DNA of 64,000 nucleotides from Puniceicoccaceae bacterium K14. Its GTDB lineage: Bacteria > Verrucomicrobiota > Verrucomicrobiia > Opitutales > Opitutaceae. Under the pieces are notes generated by a model. It was not told the origin of the DNA and ran no database searches. It was given only the letters and a program-made list of their open reading frames with translations. The translations under genes and the position numbers were made by a program. Below, in pieces: positions 16,384 to 24,942 of this stretch (its first letter is position 1; every line of letters starts with the position of its first letter). The stretch is from the NCBI GenBank assembly GCA_022538095.1, contig JAKYXN010000005.1:1-64000 (forward strand), given 5' to 3'.

Positions 16384-19281
16384 CTAGTCTACAAACAGCT
16401 CGTCGACAGTAACCTCAGTAAAGGCTCCCATTTTCTTTAAGCGTTCTACATCGATCGATTCCGATGGCCCAAGGAGTGAAATCAACTTAGGTTGATCTTT
16501 GATGCGGGCCGTGTAGAACTCAAAGAGCGTTTCAAGATCGTGATCCAATACACGCTTATAACGATTCTCACGTGGATCTCCCTCTAGCCCTAATCGCTCC
16601 CAGGCCTTAACTGTAGGTAACACATCACGAAATGGGATTTTGGACACACGATACTTGCTATCAATCGATGCGAGTGCCTCTTCATATCTCTTGGGAGAAT
16701 GCGGCATAGCATTCCAGAGTTCGAGGTACGCTTCTAATGCATCAACCGCTTTATCAGCTTGCGTACCAATATTACCCATAACCAAGTTTTGGCCACCTAG
16801 GTAGACTGGAGCCAGGTAATACGCCCAAACCGAATACGCCAATGCACGAGCCTCTCGCAACTCCTGGAAAACGATTCCAGACATGCCGCCATAAAAATAC
16901 TCGTTAAACACCTCTACCTCGTCCAACAACGCTTCATCATATTCACCATCCGGGAACTCGATACGCAACTGAGCCTGAGCTGTCGGGTAATTAACGTACA
17001 TTATCGCATCTTTTTCCGGTTCCTTGTATTGAGCGATACTCCGAGCAATTGGAGCCTCCAATACCACCTCATTACCGACCAAATTCAGAAGAGTCTCTTT
17101 TACTCTATCTACAGATAATGTTCCGACGTATAAATAATCGTGACTAAATCCATTTAATTTTTCCAACAAAGCATTCATCTCAGCAACAGTTGTCGCCTCA
17201 TACTCATCGCTGGATGTACCTTTCAAAAACGGTGAGTTCTCACCATGGCGGTGGTAGTTTCTCAACGCTGTGAAGATCGTATTAAAGTCTTTCTTACGAT
17301 CTTCCCTCTTCTTCAATTCGATCGATATCAATTCCTCAAGAACAGGCTCCTCGAAATTTGCCTCGGAGAGTTTTTTAGCAAACAATCCAATTGTTTCGTC
17401 AAATTTCTCTTCAAGGCCTGAAACGCTTAGGCTGATAAGGTGATCCGAAGGCTCAAAAGAAAATTCAGCTCCATTTTGATACCAAGCCTTCTTGAGTTCT
17501 TCCGCATTCAGATCCGCTGCTCCTGATTTATTCAGCAAGGCTGCGAGCAAATCCAGCTTCTTCAGTTCCTCCTTACCGAATTCATAAACTCGAGTAAGCC
17601 TAAACAGATCATTCATTGGGTTCTTAAGATAGAACAATCGAACCCCGTCCCTCACTTCTATGATTTGATAATCCTCTCCTTCTTCCAAAAAATCTGGAGA
17701 AATCGGTTCGGCCTCTTTCGCTAAAACCGACTCAGCAAACTCTGAGCTTCTCGAGCGATCAATATCAATCTTATCAAATTCAGGCTTAGGCACTTTCGGT
17801 GCGGAATACTCGCCATCTCGACGGTAAACGGCTGCATATGGCTTAGAGAAATACTTATTGGCTACACGAACAACATCTTCTTTATTCAATTTTCCGATAC
17901 GATCGATTTCGCCAATCGCTTGCTCCCAATCGATCTTAGCTCCAAACGACGTTGTTATCATACGCAGTCGACCAGTATTCGTTTCCAGTGTTTGCTTTTC
18001 GTTTTTCTTAAAGTCAGTTACGATCGCTGGAATAATCCAATCATCAAACTCACCTTTTTTGAGCAACTCGATCTGTTCCAAAAGCAATGCCTCAACCTCT
18101 TCGAGCGACTGTCCCTCCTTTGGCACACCCCAGAAATATTGTGCCCCAGCATCATTTCTAAAATAAGGATAGCATCCAGCCTTGGCTACAAGTTGCTTTT
18201 GGTTCAAATTCAAATTGATCAATCCAGCACTCGCATTGTCCATGATCATATCAGCCAATTTCAAAGCTTCTACATCCTCTCCCTTGAGAGCCTGTGTTTG
18301 AAACGCAACCACAACCGTCTCTTCCCCTAAATACGAGAACTCTAAAGACTTATTTTCCTCTAGAGGAACAGGCAATGGGCGATTGAATTCCGGTGCTTTA
18401 CCTGACGGCAAATACGAAAAATATTTTTCAACAATCTTGATAGTCTCTTCCTTGTCGATTGAACCAGAAATCGCGACTGCCATGTTATTTGCCACGTAGT
18501 GAGCATCGAAAAACTCATGAATGCGCTTAAGCGAAGGACGCTTCAAATGTTCGACCGACCCCAGAGCAGTTTGCGATCCGTAGGGATGTTCCCCATACAC
18601 AAGTGAAGCGATTTTCTCATGAACCAAGTTATCCTTGTTATCCATGGAGCGATTTTTCTCTTCGTAGACAATTTCCAACTCCGGTTGGAACAAGCGAAAC
18701 ACAGGGTTGTTGTAGCGATTCGACTCGATCTCAGCCCATTGCTCCATCCTGTTGGAAGGCATCTCGACCAAATAGACTGTGCGATCCGAGTGAGTATATG
18801 CATTTATACCCGTTCCCCCGAGGCTGGAGTACAATTTATCAATTTCGTTTGGAATCGCGTATTCAGAAGCCAATTGCGATTCCTCATTAATCTTTGCATA
18901 GATCTCAGCGCGCTTCTCATCGTTGTCCTCATGAAAATGCTCCTCGTAGAGATCTTCGATCTTTTCAATGTGCACCTTTTCCTTTTCCCAGTCCGTAGAT
19001 CCCAAACGGTGATTTCCCTTGAAAAGCAAATGCTCCAAGTAATGAGCTAGACCCGTCGCTGTCTCAGGGTCATTCTTAGAACCTGCTCTCACCGTCACCT
19101 CTGCTCGAAACGTAGGAGACTCATGATTCTCCGTAAGATAAACCGTTAGTCCGTTTTCTAATTCGTAAACACTCACCTGCATCGGATCAGCAGCAAGTGG
19201 TTCTTGGACTAATTTGTAACCGCCAGAAGCAGCTGTTGATACTGTCATAATTGTTGCGAGTATTGGGATAATTTTTTTCAT
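16384..19281 (-). CDS. Exported M16 (pitrilysin/insulinase) family zinc peptidase
   Basis: The start at 19281 opens directly with a signal peptide (MKKIIPILATIMTV); an in-frame ATG at 19296 adds five residues. The 965-residue product has the two-repeat M16 layout. The first half holds the inverted zinc site HYLEH at residues 80-84 and a distal Glu in IVYEEKNRSMDN. The second half (from about residue 490) lacks a zinc site, as usual. Length near 960 fits the pitrilysin/insulinase subgroup, whose members degrade small proteins and peptides inside a closed chamber, here in the periplasm. It is near the peptide-uptake operon but separated by a palindromic promoter region. Confidence 0.92.
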   Translation of the reverse strand: MKKIIPILATIMTVSTAASGGYKLVQEPLAADPMQVSVYELENGLTVYLTENHESPTFRAEVTVRAGSKNDPETATGLAHYLEHLLFKGNHRLGSTDWEKEKVHIEKIEDLYEEHFHEDNDEKRAEIYAKINEESQLASEYAIPNEIDKLYSSLGGTGINAYTHSDRTVYLVEMPSNRMEQWAEIESNRYNNPVFRLFQPELEIVYEEKNRSMDNKDNLVHEKIASLVYGEHPYGSQTALGSVEHLKRPSLKRIHEFFDAHYVANNMAVAISGSIDKEETIKIVEKYFSYLPSGKAPEFNRPLPVPLEENKSLEFSYLGEETVVVAFQTQALKGEDVEALKLADMIMDNASAGLINLNLNQKQLVAKAGCYPYFRNDAGAQYFWGVPKEGQSLEEVEALLLEQIELLKKGEFDDWIIPAIVTDFKKNEKQTLETNTGRLRMITTSFGAKIDWEQAIGEIDRIGKLNKEDVVRVANKYFSKPYAAVYRRDGEYSAPKVPKPEFDKIDIDRSRSSEFAESVLAKEAEPISPDFLEEGEDYQIIEVRDGVRLFYLKNPMNDLFRLTRVYEFGKEELKKLDLLAALLNKSGAADLNAEELKKAWYQNGAEFSFEPSDHLISLSVSGLEEKFDETIGLFAKKLSEANFEEPVLEELISIELKKREDRKKDFNTIFTALRNYHRHGENSPFLKGTSSDEYEATTVAEMNALLEKLNGFSHDYLYVGTLSVDRVKETLLNLVGNEVVLEAPIARSIAQYKEPEKDAIMYVNYPTAQAQLRIEFPDGEYDEALLDEVEVFNEYFYGGMSGIVFQELREARALAYSVWAYYLAPVYLGGQNLVMGNIGTQADKAVDALEAYLELWNAMPHSPKRYEEALASIDSKYRVSKIPFRDVLPTVKAWERLGLEGDPRENRYKRVLDHDLETLFEFYTARIKDQPKLISLLGPSESIDVERLKKMGAFTEVTVDELFVD

Positions 19282-19330
19282 TTGAGTTGGAAGCATAATA
19301 TTACTTGGGCAAGTCTAATAGGCTTATGAG

Positions 19331-19351
19331 AATTTGCATTGAATGCAAATT
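19331..19351. promoter_or_regulatory. 21-bp perfect palindrome upstream of the M16 gene
   Basis: AATTTGCATT, one central G, then the exact reverse complement AATGCAAATT. It sits 50-70 bases upstream of the M16 start at 19281 and about 85 bases after the oppF stop. No T-run follows, so an operator for a dimeric regulator is more likely than a terminator. TTGCAT occurs again just to its right (19350-19355), possibly a third half-site. The regulator is unknown. Confidence 0.5.
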
Positions 19352-19434
19352 GCATCCAAGCCGACCAAAGACATCGAAAATTACGGATTGTTCGCACTGT
19401 GATTTCAAACCAAAGGCAGCTAACTAACACTACT

Positions 19435-20436
19435 TCAGATTGAATTCGTGTTTAGTGCCTGCAAACGAACACAAGCCGCTTGTGACTTTCCATTGAAAGG
19501 TTCGAGCTCTGGTCTCGCTTTCTTACACTCCTCCTCTACATGCGGACAACGCGGATGAAAGGCACAGCCAACTGGTGGATTGATTGGCGAAGGCGGATCC
19601 CCTGAAAGTAAGATTCTCTTACGTTCCTTCTCCTTCTTCGGATCTGGAACAGGAATCGCACTCACCAATGCTTTCGTGTATGGGTGTAGCGGATTGTGAA
19701 ACACTTCTTCCGCTGGCCCAATCTCCACGATATTTCCGAGATACATCACAGCGATGCGATCGGAAATATGCTTCACCACGGAAAGATCGTGCGATATGAA
19801 AATCAAAGTCAAATCCATCTCTCGAGACAACTTGGCTAGAAGATTAATAATCTGCGATTGTATCGAAACATCCAAGGCTGATACGGGCTCATCTGCCACA
19901 ATCAATTTAGGCTCAACCGCCAACGCCCTCGCAATCGCAATTCGCTGCCTCTGTCCTCCAGAAAATTCATGCGGATATTTACGCATAAATCGTGGAGACA
20001 ACCCAACTTTCGTCATAAGTGATCCCACAGCGGCTGATACTTCTGAACTTGGAATTTCCTTATGCGACTGCAAAGCCTCCGAAAGGGTATCGTAGATCGT
20101 CATACGTGGATTCAGCGAAGCATAAGGATCCTGAAATATCATCTGAAAATCAGCTCGAGAACTTCGGAGCGATTTTCCAGTGATTGCAGTCAACTCCTTC
20201 CCATCCAATGTAACCGAACCAGACTTTTGCTTCACCAACTGCAAAATACTTCTACCTAATGTAGACTTCCCGCAGCCTGACTCTCCAACTAGGCCCAAGA
20301 TTTCACCCCTCGCCAAAGTCAAACTTACTCCATCAACTGCTTTTACCGAACCAACTTGGCGGCGAAACAAAAGCCCTTTTTCAATACTAAAATGGGTCTT
20401 GAGGTCTTTTACCTGCAAAAAGCTATTATCATCCAT
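19435..20436 (-). CDS. oppF: Oligopeptide ABC transporter ATP-binding protein
   Basis: The 333-residue product is an OppF/DppF-type ATPase. The Walker A motif is GESGCGKSTLG, the Q-loop is in MIFQDPYASLNPRMTI, the signature is SGGQRQRIAIARAL and Walker B is LIVADEPVSALD, followed by the switch His in ISHDLSVVKHI. The C-terminal oligopeptide_HPY segment has four conserved cysteines (GCAFHPRCPHVEEECKK and AACVR), which bind a 4Fe-4S cluster in some homologues. It is the last gene of the peptide operon and overlaps oppD by eight bases. Confidence 0.93.
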   Translation of the reverse strand: MDDNSFLQVKDLKTHFSIEKGLLFRRQVGSVKAVDGVSLTLARGEILGLVGESGCGKSTLGRSILQLVKQKSGSVTLDGKELTAITGKSLRSSRADFQMIFQDPYASLNPRMTIYDTLSEALQSHKEIPSSEVSAAVGSLMTKVGLSPRFMRKYPHEFSGGQRQRIAIARALAVEPKLIVADEPVSALDVSIQSQIINLLAKLSREMDLTLIFISHDLSVVKHISDRIAVMYLGNIVEIGPAEEVFHNPLHPYTKALVSAIPVPDPKKEKERKRILLSGDPPSPINPPVGCAFHPRCPHVEEECKKARPELEPFNGKSQAACVRLQALNTNSI

Positions 20437-21427
20437 TTGCGTTGGGCGTTAAAATTATTTCCTTGTTTTGAGTACGCTTACAAGATGTTGCATGCTCAGA
20501 TGCGCTTGCCTTCAATTCATACAAACCACTTTTACACGCTTCGTCGGCAAACTCGCAACGAGGAGCAAACGCACACCCTTCAACAATTTGAGTCGGATCT
20601 GGCGGCATGCCTGGAATCGTGTACAATTCTTCCCCTTTTTGTTGCAGCGATGGAATAGATTTCTGCAATGCTCGATTGTAGGGATGTCTTGGATTATAAA
20701 ATACGGATTCTGTTTCACCCGTTTCGACAACCTTACCCGAATACATCACCATAATTCGATCTGCCGCTCCAGCAACCACACCTAAATCATGACTGATCAA
20801 TACCACCGCCATACCACGCTCTTTTTGCAAATTCGCGATTAACTCCAAAATTTGCGCTTGAACCGTCACATCCAAAGCCGTGGTAGGCTCGTCCGCAATC
20901 AACAACTCCGGTTTTGTAATCAATGCCATCGCAATCATAACGCGCTGCCTCATGCCCCCTGAAAATTCGTGCGGATAACTACGTATCCTCTTTTCCGCTT
21001 CAGGCACGCCAACCTCTTCCAAAGATTCGATCGCTCGTTTGATCGCATCCGCTTTAGAAATATCTTGATGTATCATCAACGGCTCAATCAACTGATCCTC
21101 CACCCGCATAAACGGGTTCAAGGATGTCATTGGATCTTGAAAAATCATCGCAACGCGACGACCACGAATTGAACGTAGCTCCTCGTCAGAACACGAAAGC
21201 AAGTCCGTACCACCAAATATGGCTTCGCCTCCTTCAATCCTACCTGGAGGCTGAGGAATCAAACCCATCATCGAATAGCACGTAACTGACTTACCTGAAC
21301 CAGATTCGCCAACAATCCCCAAAGTTTCTCCCTTGTCTACATGAAATGAAACGCCATCAACTGCACGAGTTATGCCGCCGCGGGTATGAAAGTAAGTACG
21401 GAGATTTCGAACATCTAGTAACGGCAT
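20429..21427 (-). CDS. oppD: Oligopeptide ABC transporter ATP-binding protein
   Basis: The 332-residue product is the second ATPase, OppD/DppD type: Walker [28 protein letters not shown], signature [14 protein letters not shown], Walker [20 protein letters not shown] and [10 protein letters not shown]. The C-terminal Cys-rich oligopeptide_HPY segment reads [16 protein letters not shown]. OppD and OppF form the heterodimeric motor on the cytoplasmic face of OppBC. Its end overlaps the start of oppF and it begins six bases after oppC ends. Confidence 0.93.
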   Translation of the reverse strand: MPLLDVRNLRTYFHTRGGITRAVDGVSFHVDKGETLGIVGESGSGKSVTCYSMMGLIPQPPGRIEGGEAIFGGTDLLSCSDEELRSIRGRRVAMIFQDPMTSLNPFMRVEDQLIEPLMIHQDISKADAIKRAIESLEEVGVPEAEKRIRSYPHEFSGGMRQRVMIAMALITKPELLIADEPTTALDVTVQAQILELIANLQKERGMAVVLISHDLGVVAGAADRIMVMYSGKVVETGETESVFYNPRHPYNRALQKSIPSLQQKGEELYTIPGMPPDPTQIVEGCAFAPRCEFADEACKSGLYELKASASEHATSCKRTQNKEIILTPNANG

Positions 21428-21433
21428 ATCAAA

Positions 21434-22336
21434 TCAATCTTTAGAGCGACGAACGTCTAAGGCATCCCTCAAGCCATCGCCCAGGAAGTTTAGACAAAAT
21501 AAAGTTATGGCCAAAGCCCCTCCGGGGAAAAGAAGCATCCATGGGTATTCTTCCATCGCATCCGCTCCTTCCTTTATCAAAGCCCCCCAAGAAGTCGCAG
21601 GAGCCTGAACACCCAATCCTAAGAAACTTAATACAGCCTCTAAAAGCATAACCGATGGAACCGTCAATGTTGCGTACACAATAACAGGACCAATGACATT
21701 CGGAATAATGTGGCGGAAAATAATACGCATACGCGACAAGCCCAATGCCTGTGCCGCTTCAATAAATTCCTCGTTCTTTATAGATAAAACCTGCCCCCGG
21801 ACAATTCGTGCCATAGTCAGCCATTCGACCGCTCCAATAGCAACGAATATCAGAACAAGGTTTCGTCCAAAAAAGACCATCAAAAGGATAACGAATATAA
21901 TGAAAGGGATCGTGTAGAGAATGTCTACAATACGCATCATCACCGAATCCACTTTCCCTCCAATATAACCAGACACTGTTCCATAGATCACACCGATCAC
22001 CAACGAAACAAAAGTCGCAACCAGTCCAACTAATAAGGAAATGCGCCCTCCAAAAAGAATACGAGCCAACATATCTCGGCCCAACATATCCGTGCCCAAC
22101 CAATGATCGGAACTCGGAGCCGTAGGCCCCAAACTAAGATTCTGTTCTTCATGAGACTGGCCTATCCATATTCCCAATACGCAAACAATAGCAATCGCTA
22201 ACAGTAGAAAACCTCCCCCAACAGCAAGATGATTCTTACTCAATCGGCGCCAAGAGTCGCTCCAAAGGGAAGACCCTTTTTCCACGTGGGCCAGGTCAAT
22301 GACTTCATTCTTTTGGTTGTTAGCAGCTTCAGACAT
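21434..22336 (-). CDS. oppC: Oligopeptide ABC transporter permease
   Basis: The open frame extends to 22411, inside oppB, but ATG 22336 (MSEAANNQKNEV) is the natural start, giving 300 residues and an 11-base gap after oppB. A cytoplasmic tail precedes the first helix (HLAVGGGFLLLAIAIVCVLGI), followed by a periplasmic loop with DHWLGTDMLGRDMLARILFGGR, which is characteristic of DppC/OppC, and the binding-protein-dependent permease motif EAAQALGLSRMRIIFRHIIPN. Six membrane helices are expected. With OppB it forms the peptide channel. Confidence 0.92.
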   Translation of the reverse strand: MSEAANNQKNEVIDLAHVEKGSSLWSDSWRRLSKNHLAVGGGFLLLAIAIVCVLGIWIGQSHEEQNLSLGPTAPSSDHWLGTDMLGRDMLARILFGGRISLLVGLVATFVSLVIGVIYGTVSGYIGGKVDSVMMRIVDILYTIPFIIFVILLMVFFGRNLVLIFVAIGAVEWLTMARIVRGQVLSIKNEEFIEAAQALGLSRMRIIFRHIIPNVIGPVIVYATLTVPSVMLLEAVLSFLGLGVQAPATSWGALIKEGADAMEEYPWMLLFPGGALAITLFCLNFLGDGLRDALDVRRSKD

Positions 22337-22346
22337 AGGCAATGGC

Positions 22347-23264
22347 TTAATCAAAGCGCAATCGAGGGCTAAGCCAGACCAACAAAATATCAGCCAGCAA
22401 GTTAAGAACAATAATAAGGACTGCGTAAGTCATCACAGTTCCCTGAATCAGAAAATAGTCTCTATTAAACGCAGCCATAATAAAATAACGCCCGAGACCA
22501 GGTATTTGAAAGATCGATTCAACAATAAACGACCCCGCCAACAAGTTTGCCATTGCGGGCCCAAAGAAAGAAACAACGGGCCTCATACCTCCCTTGAAGG
22601 CATGCTTAAAAATAATTCTCTTTTCATCTGCGCCCTTCGCTCTCGCTGTTCGAATATAATCTTGTCCTAAAACTTCAAGCATTCCTCCACGCGTTAGGCG
22701 AGCCACATACGCCGCGTAGTAAATACCCATAGTCAAGGCTGGTAGTACACGATCACTCGCAAAAAACCAACCACTGGAATTATACCATTGTAAGTAAATC
22801 GAAAATACTAGTATTAGCAAAGGCCCCATCACAAAGCGCGGTATGCAAATACCAAACATTGCAATCGACATGGGAAGGTAATCTCGTGATGTGTTTGGGC
22901 GCGTAGAAGCGATTAAACCGGCCCCAACACCTAATGTTAAAGCAACCAGCATCGCCCAAATCCCCAACTCTAAAGAAACCGGAAAGGCATCGCCAATCAA
23001 TTCGTGGACACTACGGTTCGGATACTTGAAAGAAGGACCAAGGTCGCCTTGCAAAGCATTCCCTAACCAGACAAAATATTGCTCAATAGCAGATTTATCT
23101 AGACCATAGTGAGCCTCAATCGCAGCTTTCACCTCGTCCTGCATTTTCACCTCTTGGTCAAACGGTCCCCCAGGTGCAGTTCTTACCATCGCGAAAGTCA
23201 CTACTGATATAATCAGTAATACCGGGATCGCTTGCAGTAGACGTATGAGGATGAATCGAATCAT
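22347..23264 (-). CDS. oppB: Oligopeptide ABC transporter permease
   Basis: The 305-residue product has the DppB/OppB N-terminus (MIRFILIRLLQAIPVLLIIS), the conserved periplasmic stretch TAPGGPFD and the cytoplasmic coupling motif TARAKGADEKRIIFKHAFK, with six expected membrane helices. It pairs with OppC. The gene begins 25 bases after oppA and is followed closely by oppC. ATG 23264 fits the family start exactly. Confidence 0.93.
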   Translation of the reverse strand: MIRFILIRLLQAIPVLLIISVVTFAMVRTAPGGPFDQEVKMQDEVKAAIEAHYGLDKSAIEQYFVWLGNALQGDLGPSFKYPNRSVHELIGDAFPVSLELGIWAMLVALTLGVGAGLIASTRPNTSRDYLPMSIAMFGICIPRFVMGPLLILVFSIYLQWYNSSGWFFASDRVLPALTMGIYYAAYVARLTRGGMLEVLGQDYIRTARAKGADEKRIIFKHAFKGGMRPVVSFFGPAMANLLAGSFIVESIFQIPGLGRYFIMAAFNRDYFLIQGTVMTYAVLIIVLNLLADILLVWLSPRLRFD

Positions 23265-23289
23265 TTTTAAAGAGTCAGAAAACGACTAA

Positions 23290-24927
23290 TTATTCTTCAA
23301 AGTAAACATATTTGTATGGGTGATGGTCGAGCAAATTTGGATACCATCCTTTGATACGCGAATCGAGCAAGTAAGAACTCATGTAATAGTATATCGGTAT
23401 AAATGGTGATTCATCAGCCAAAATTTTTTCTGCTTGATGAAAATACTCCATTCGCTCCTCCAGACTCTTTGCCTTGGCCGCCTTGGCTAAAAGATCATCA
23501 TATTCTTGGCTGCCCCAGCCAGAGTTATTGTTTCCACTGTAACTCGTATAAAGCCCCAAGAACGTGGTCGGGTCCACATAATCGCCAATCCACCCATAGC
23601 GAGCGATATCATAATCCATGTTCATTTTTGAAGTAAGATAGACCTTCCATTCTTGGTTTTCCAATCCAACATCAATTCCCAGGTTCTTCCTCCACATCTG
23701 CTGAATTGCTTCGGCAATACTTTTATGGCTTTCTAAAGTATTATAGAGAATGTTGAACTCTGGAAACCCTTCACCTCCGGGAAAACCTGCTTCCGCCAGT
23801 AAGCGTTGGGCCTTAACTATATCTTTCTCAAAAAGCTGACGAGGCGTATATCCCGCACAATCAGGCGGCACAATAGAGTAAGCTGCTTGTTCACCTGCTC
23901 GCGACACATTCTTAACGATAGATTCGCGGTCGATACTCAGAGACAACGCTTGGCGAACACGCTTATCATTAAACGGCGGACGCGTTGTATTTATGCTATA
24001 ATGATAGCTCCCCAAATATGGAGCCAAAAGGAGATTGGGGTCGTTGCGCTCAATGTAGAAAGGGATCTTAGGCAAAGGCAATTTGTCAGTTTTGTGAACT
24101 TGGCCCGCTCGAAACGCTCGCTCTTCCGTATCCAAACTCTCTAGGGGATAAAAACGAATTCCTTGCAACTTCACTCGATCCGCATCCCAGTAAAGAGGGT
24201 TTTTCCGAACGCTAAAAACATTGTTAACCTTCCACTCATCGATCACAAAAGGGCCATTTCCGACAAATGTATCCTCTCGAGCCCACTTATTACTACGGCT
24301 ATCCAAATCGCCATTTTCAAGTACTGTCGCGACATGAACGGGATACCAAGAATGGTGATTGAGCAAAGATAGAAAGAAGGGGGTGGGTTCGTTTATTGTG
24401 AGTTGTAGCGTTTTATCATCCAACGCTTTGGCCCCCACCTCATTAAACTCTACTTCGCCTTTGAAAAAGGCTTCGCCGTTTACCAAGTAATACAACATAT
24501 ACGTGTATTCGTTGCCTAACTTCGGCGATAAAGCTCGCTTAAAGGACAAAACAAAATCCTGAGCTGTGATAGGGTCGCCATTTGACCAAAGAGCATCTCT
24601 TAGATGAAACGTATACACAGTCCCATCTTCTGAAGTATCCCAGCTATGGGCAATTCCAGGAACCGGGTCTAGGTTGACAGGGTCCTCGGAAACTAACCCT
24701 TCAGTCAATGCCATCTGAATAGCATGCTCCGTAACGCCAGTGGTCAGATGCGTATCGATACCACTCGGTTCGCTACCATTGGCAATATGCAAGATTTGCC
24801 GTTTGGCTCCATCATCAGCTAAACGCGGTCGATCGCCAAAGCCCGACAACACATAAAGCAGAAGGATACTGACGGCAAAAAAAAGCGAGCCTCCAAGCAG
24901 GACTTTAAGCGTTTCCTTAAGATTCAT
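23290..24927 (-). CDS. oppA: Peptide ABC transporter substrate-binding protein, membrane-anchored
   Basis: The 545-residue product is an SBP_bac_5 family binding protein: NGSEPSGIDTHLTTG, the ALTEGLV segment, YTFHLRDALWSNGDPITAQDFVLSFKRAL and a C-terminal half with YDIARYGWIGDYVDPTTFL. These match OppA of E. coli. Unlike most bacterial OppA relatives there is neither a lipobox Cys nor a clear signal cleavage site; a single hydrophobic helix (residues 14-29) probably anchors it in the inner membrane, facing the periplasm. The gene follows the M3 peptidase by 15 bases and precedes oppB by 25. Confidence 0.9.
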   Translation of the reverse strand: MNLKETLKVLLGGSLFFAVSILLLYVLSGFGDRPRLADDGAKRQILHIANGSEPSGIDTHLTTGVTEHAIQMALTEGLVSEDPVNLDPVPGIAHSWDTSEDGTVYTFHLRDALWSNGDPITAQDFVLSFKRALSPKLGNEYTYMLYYLVNGEAFFKGEVEFNEVGAKALDDKTLQLTINEPTPFFLSLLNHHSWYPVHVATVLENGDLDSRSNKWAREDTFVGNGPFVIDEWKVNNVFSVRKNPLYWDADRVKLQGIRFYPLESLDTEERAFRAGQVHKTDKLPLPKIPFYIERNDPNLLLAPYLGSYHYSINTTRPPFNDKRVRQALSLSIDRESIVKNVSRAGEQAAYSIVPPDCAGYTPRQLFEKDIVKAQRLLAEAGFPGGEGFPEFNILYNTLESHKSIAEAIQQMWRKNLGIDVGLENQEWKVYLTSKMNMDYDIARYGWIGDYVDPTTFLGLYTSYSGNNNSGWGSQEYDDLLAKAAKAKSLEERMEYFHQAEKILADESPFIPIYYYMSSYLLDSRIKGWYPNLLDHHPYKYVYFEE

Positions 24928-24942
24928 TAGATTGCTCGCAGA

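Noticed and set aside
22337-22411. N-terminal extension of OppC (MFLTCW...)
   Set aside because: It lies inside oppB and has no match to the family; ATG 22336 gives the usual start.
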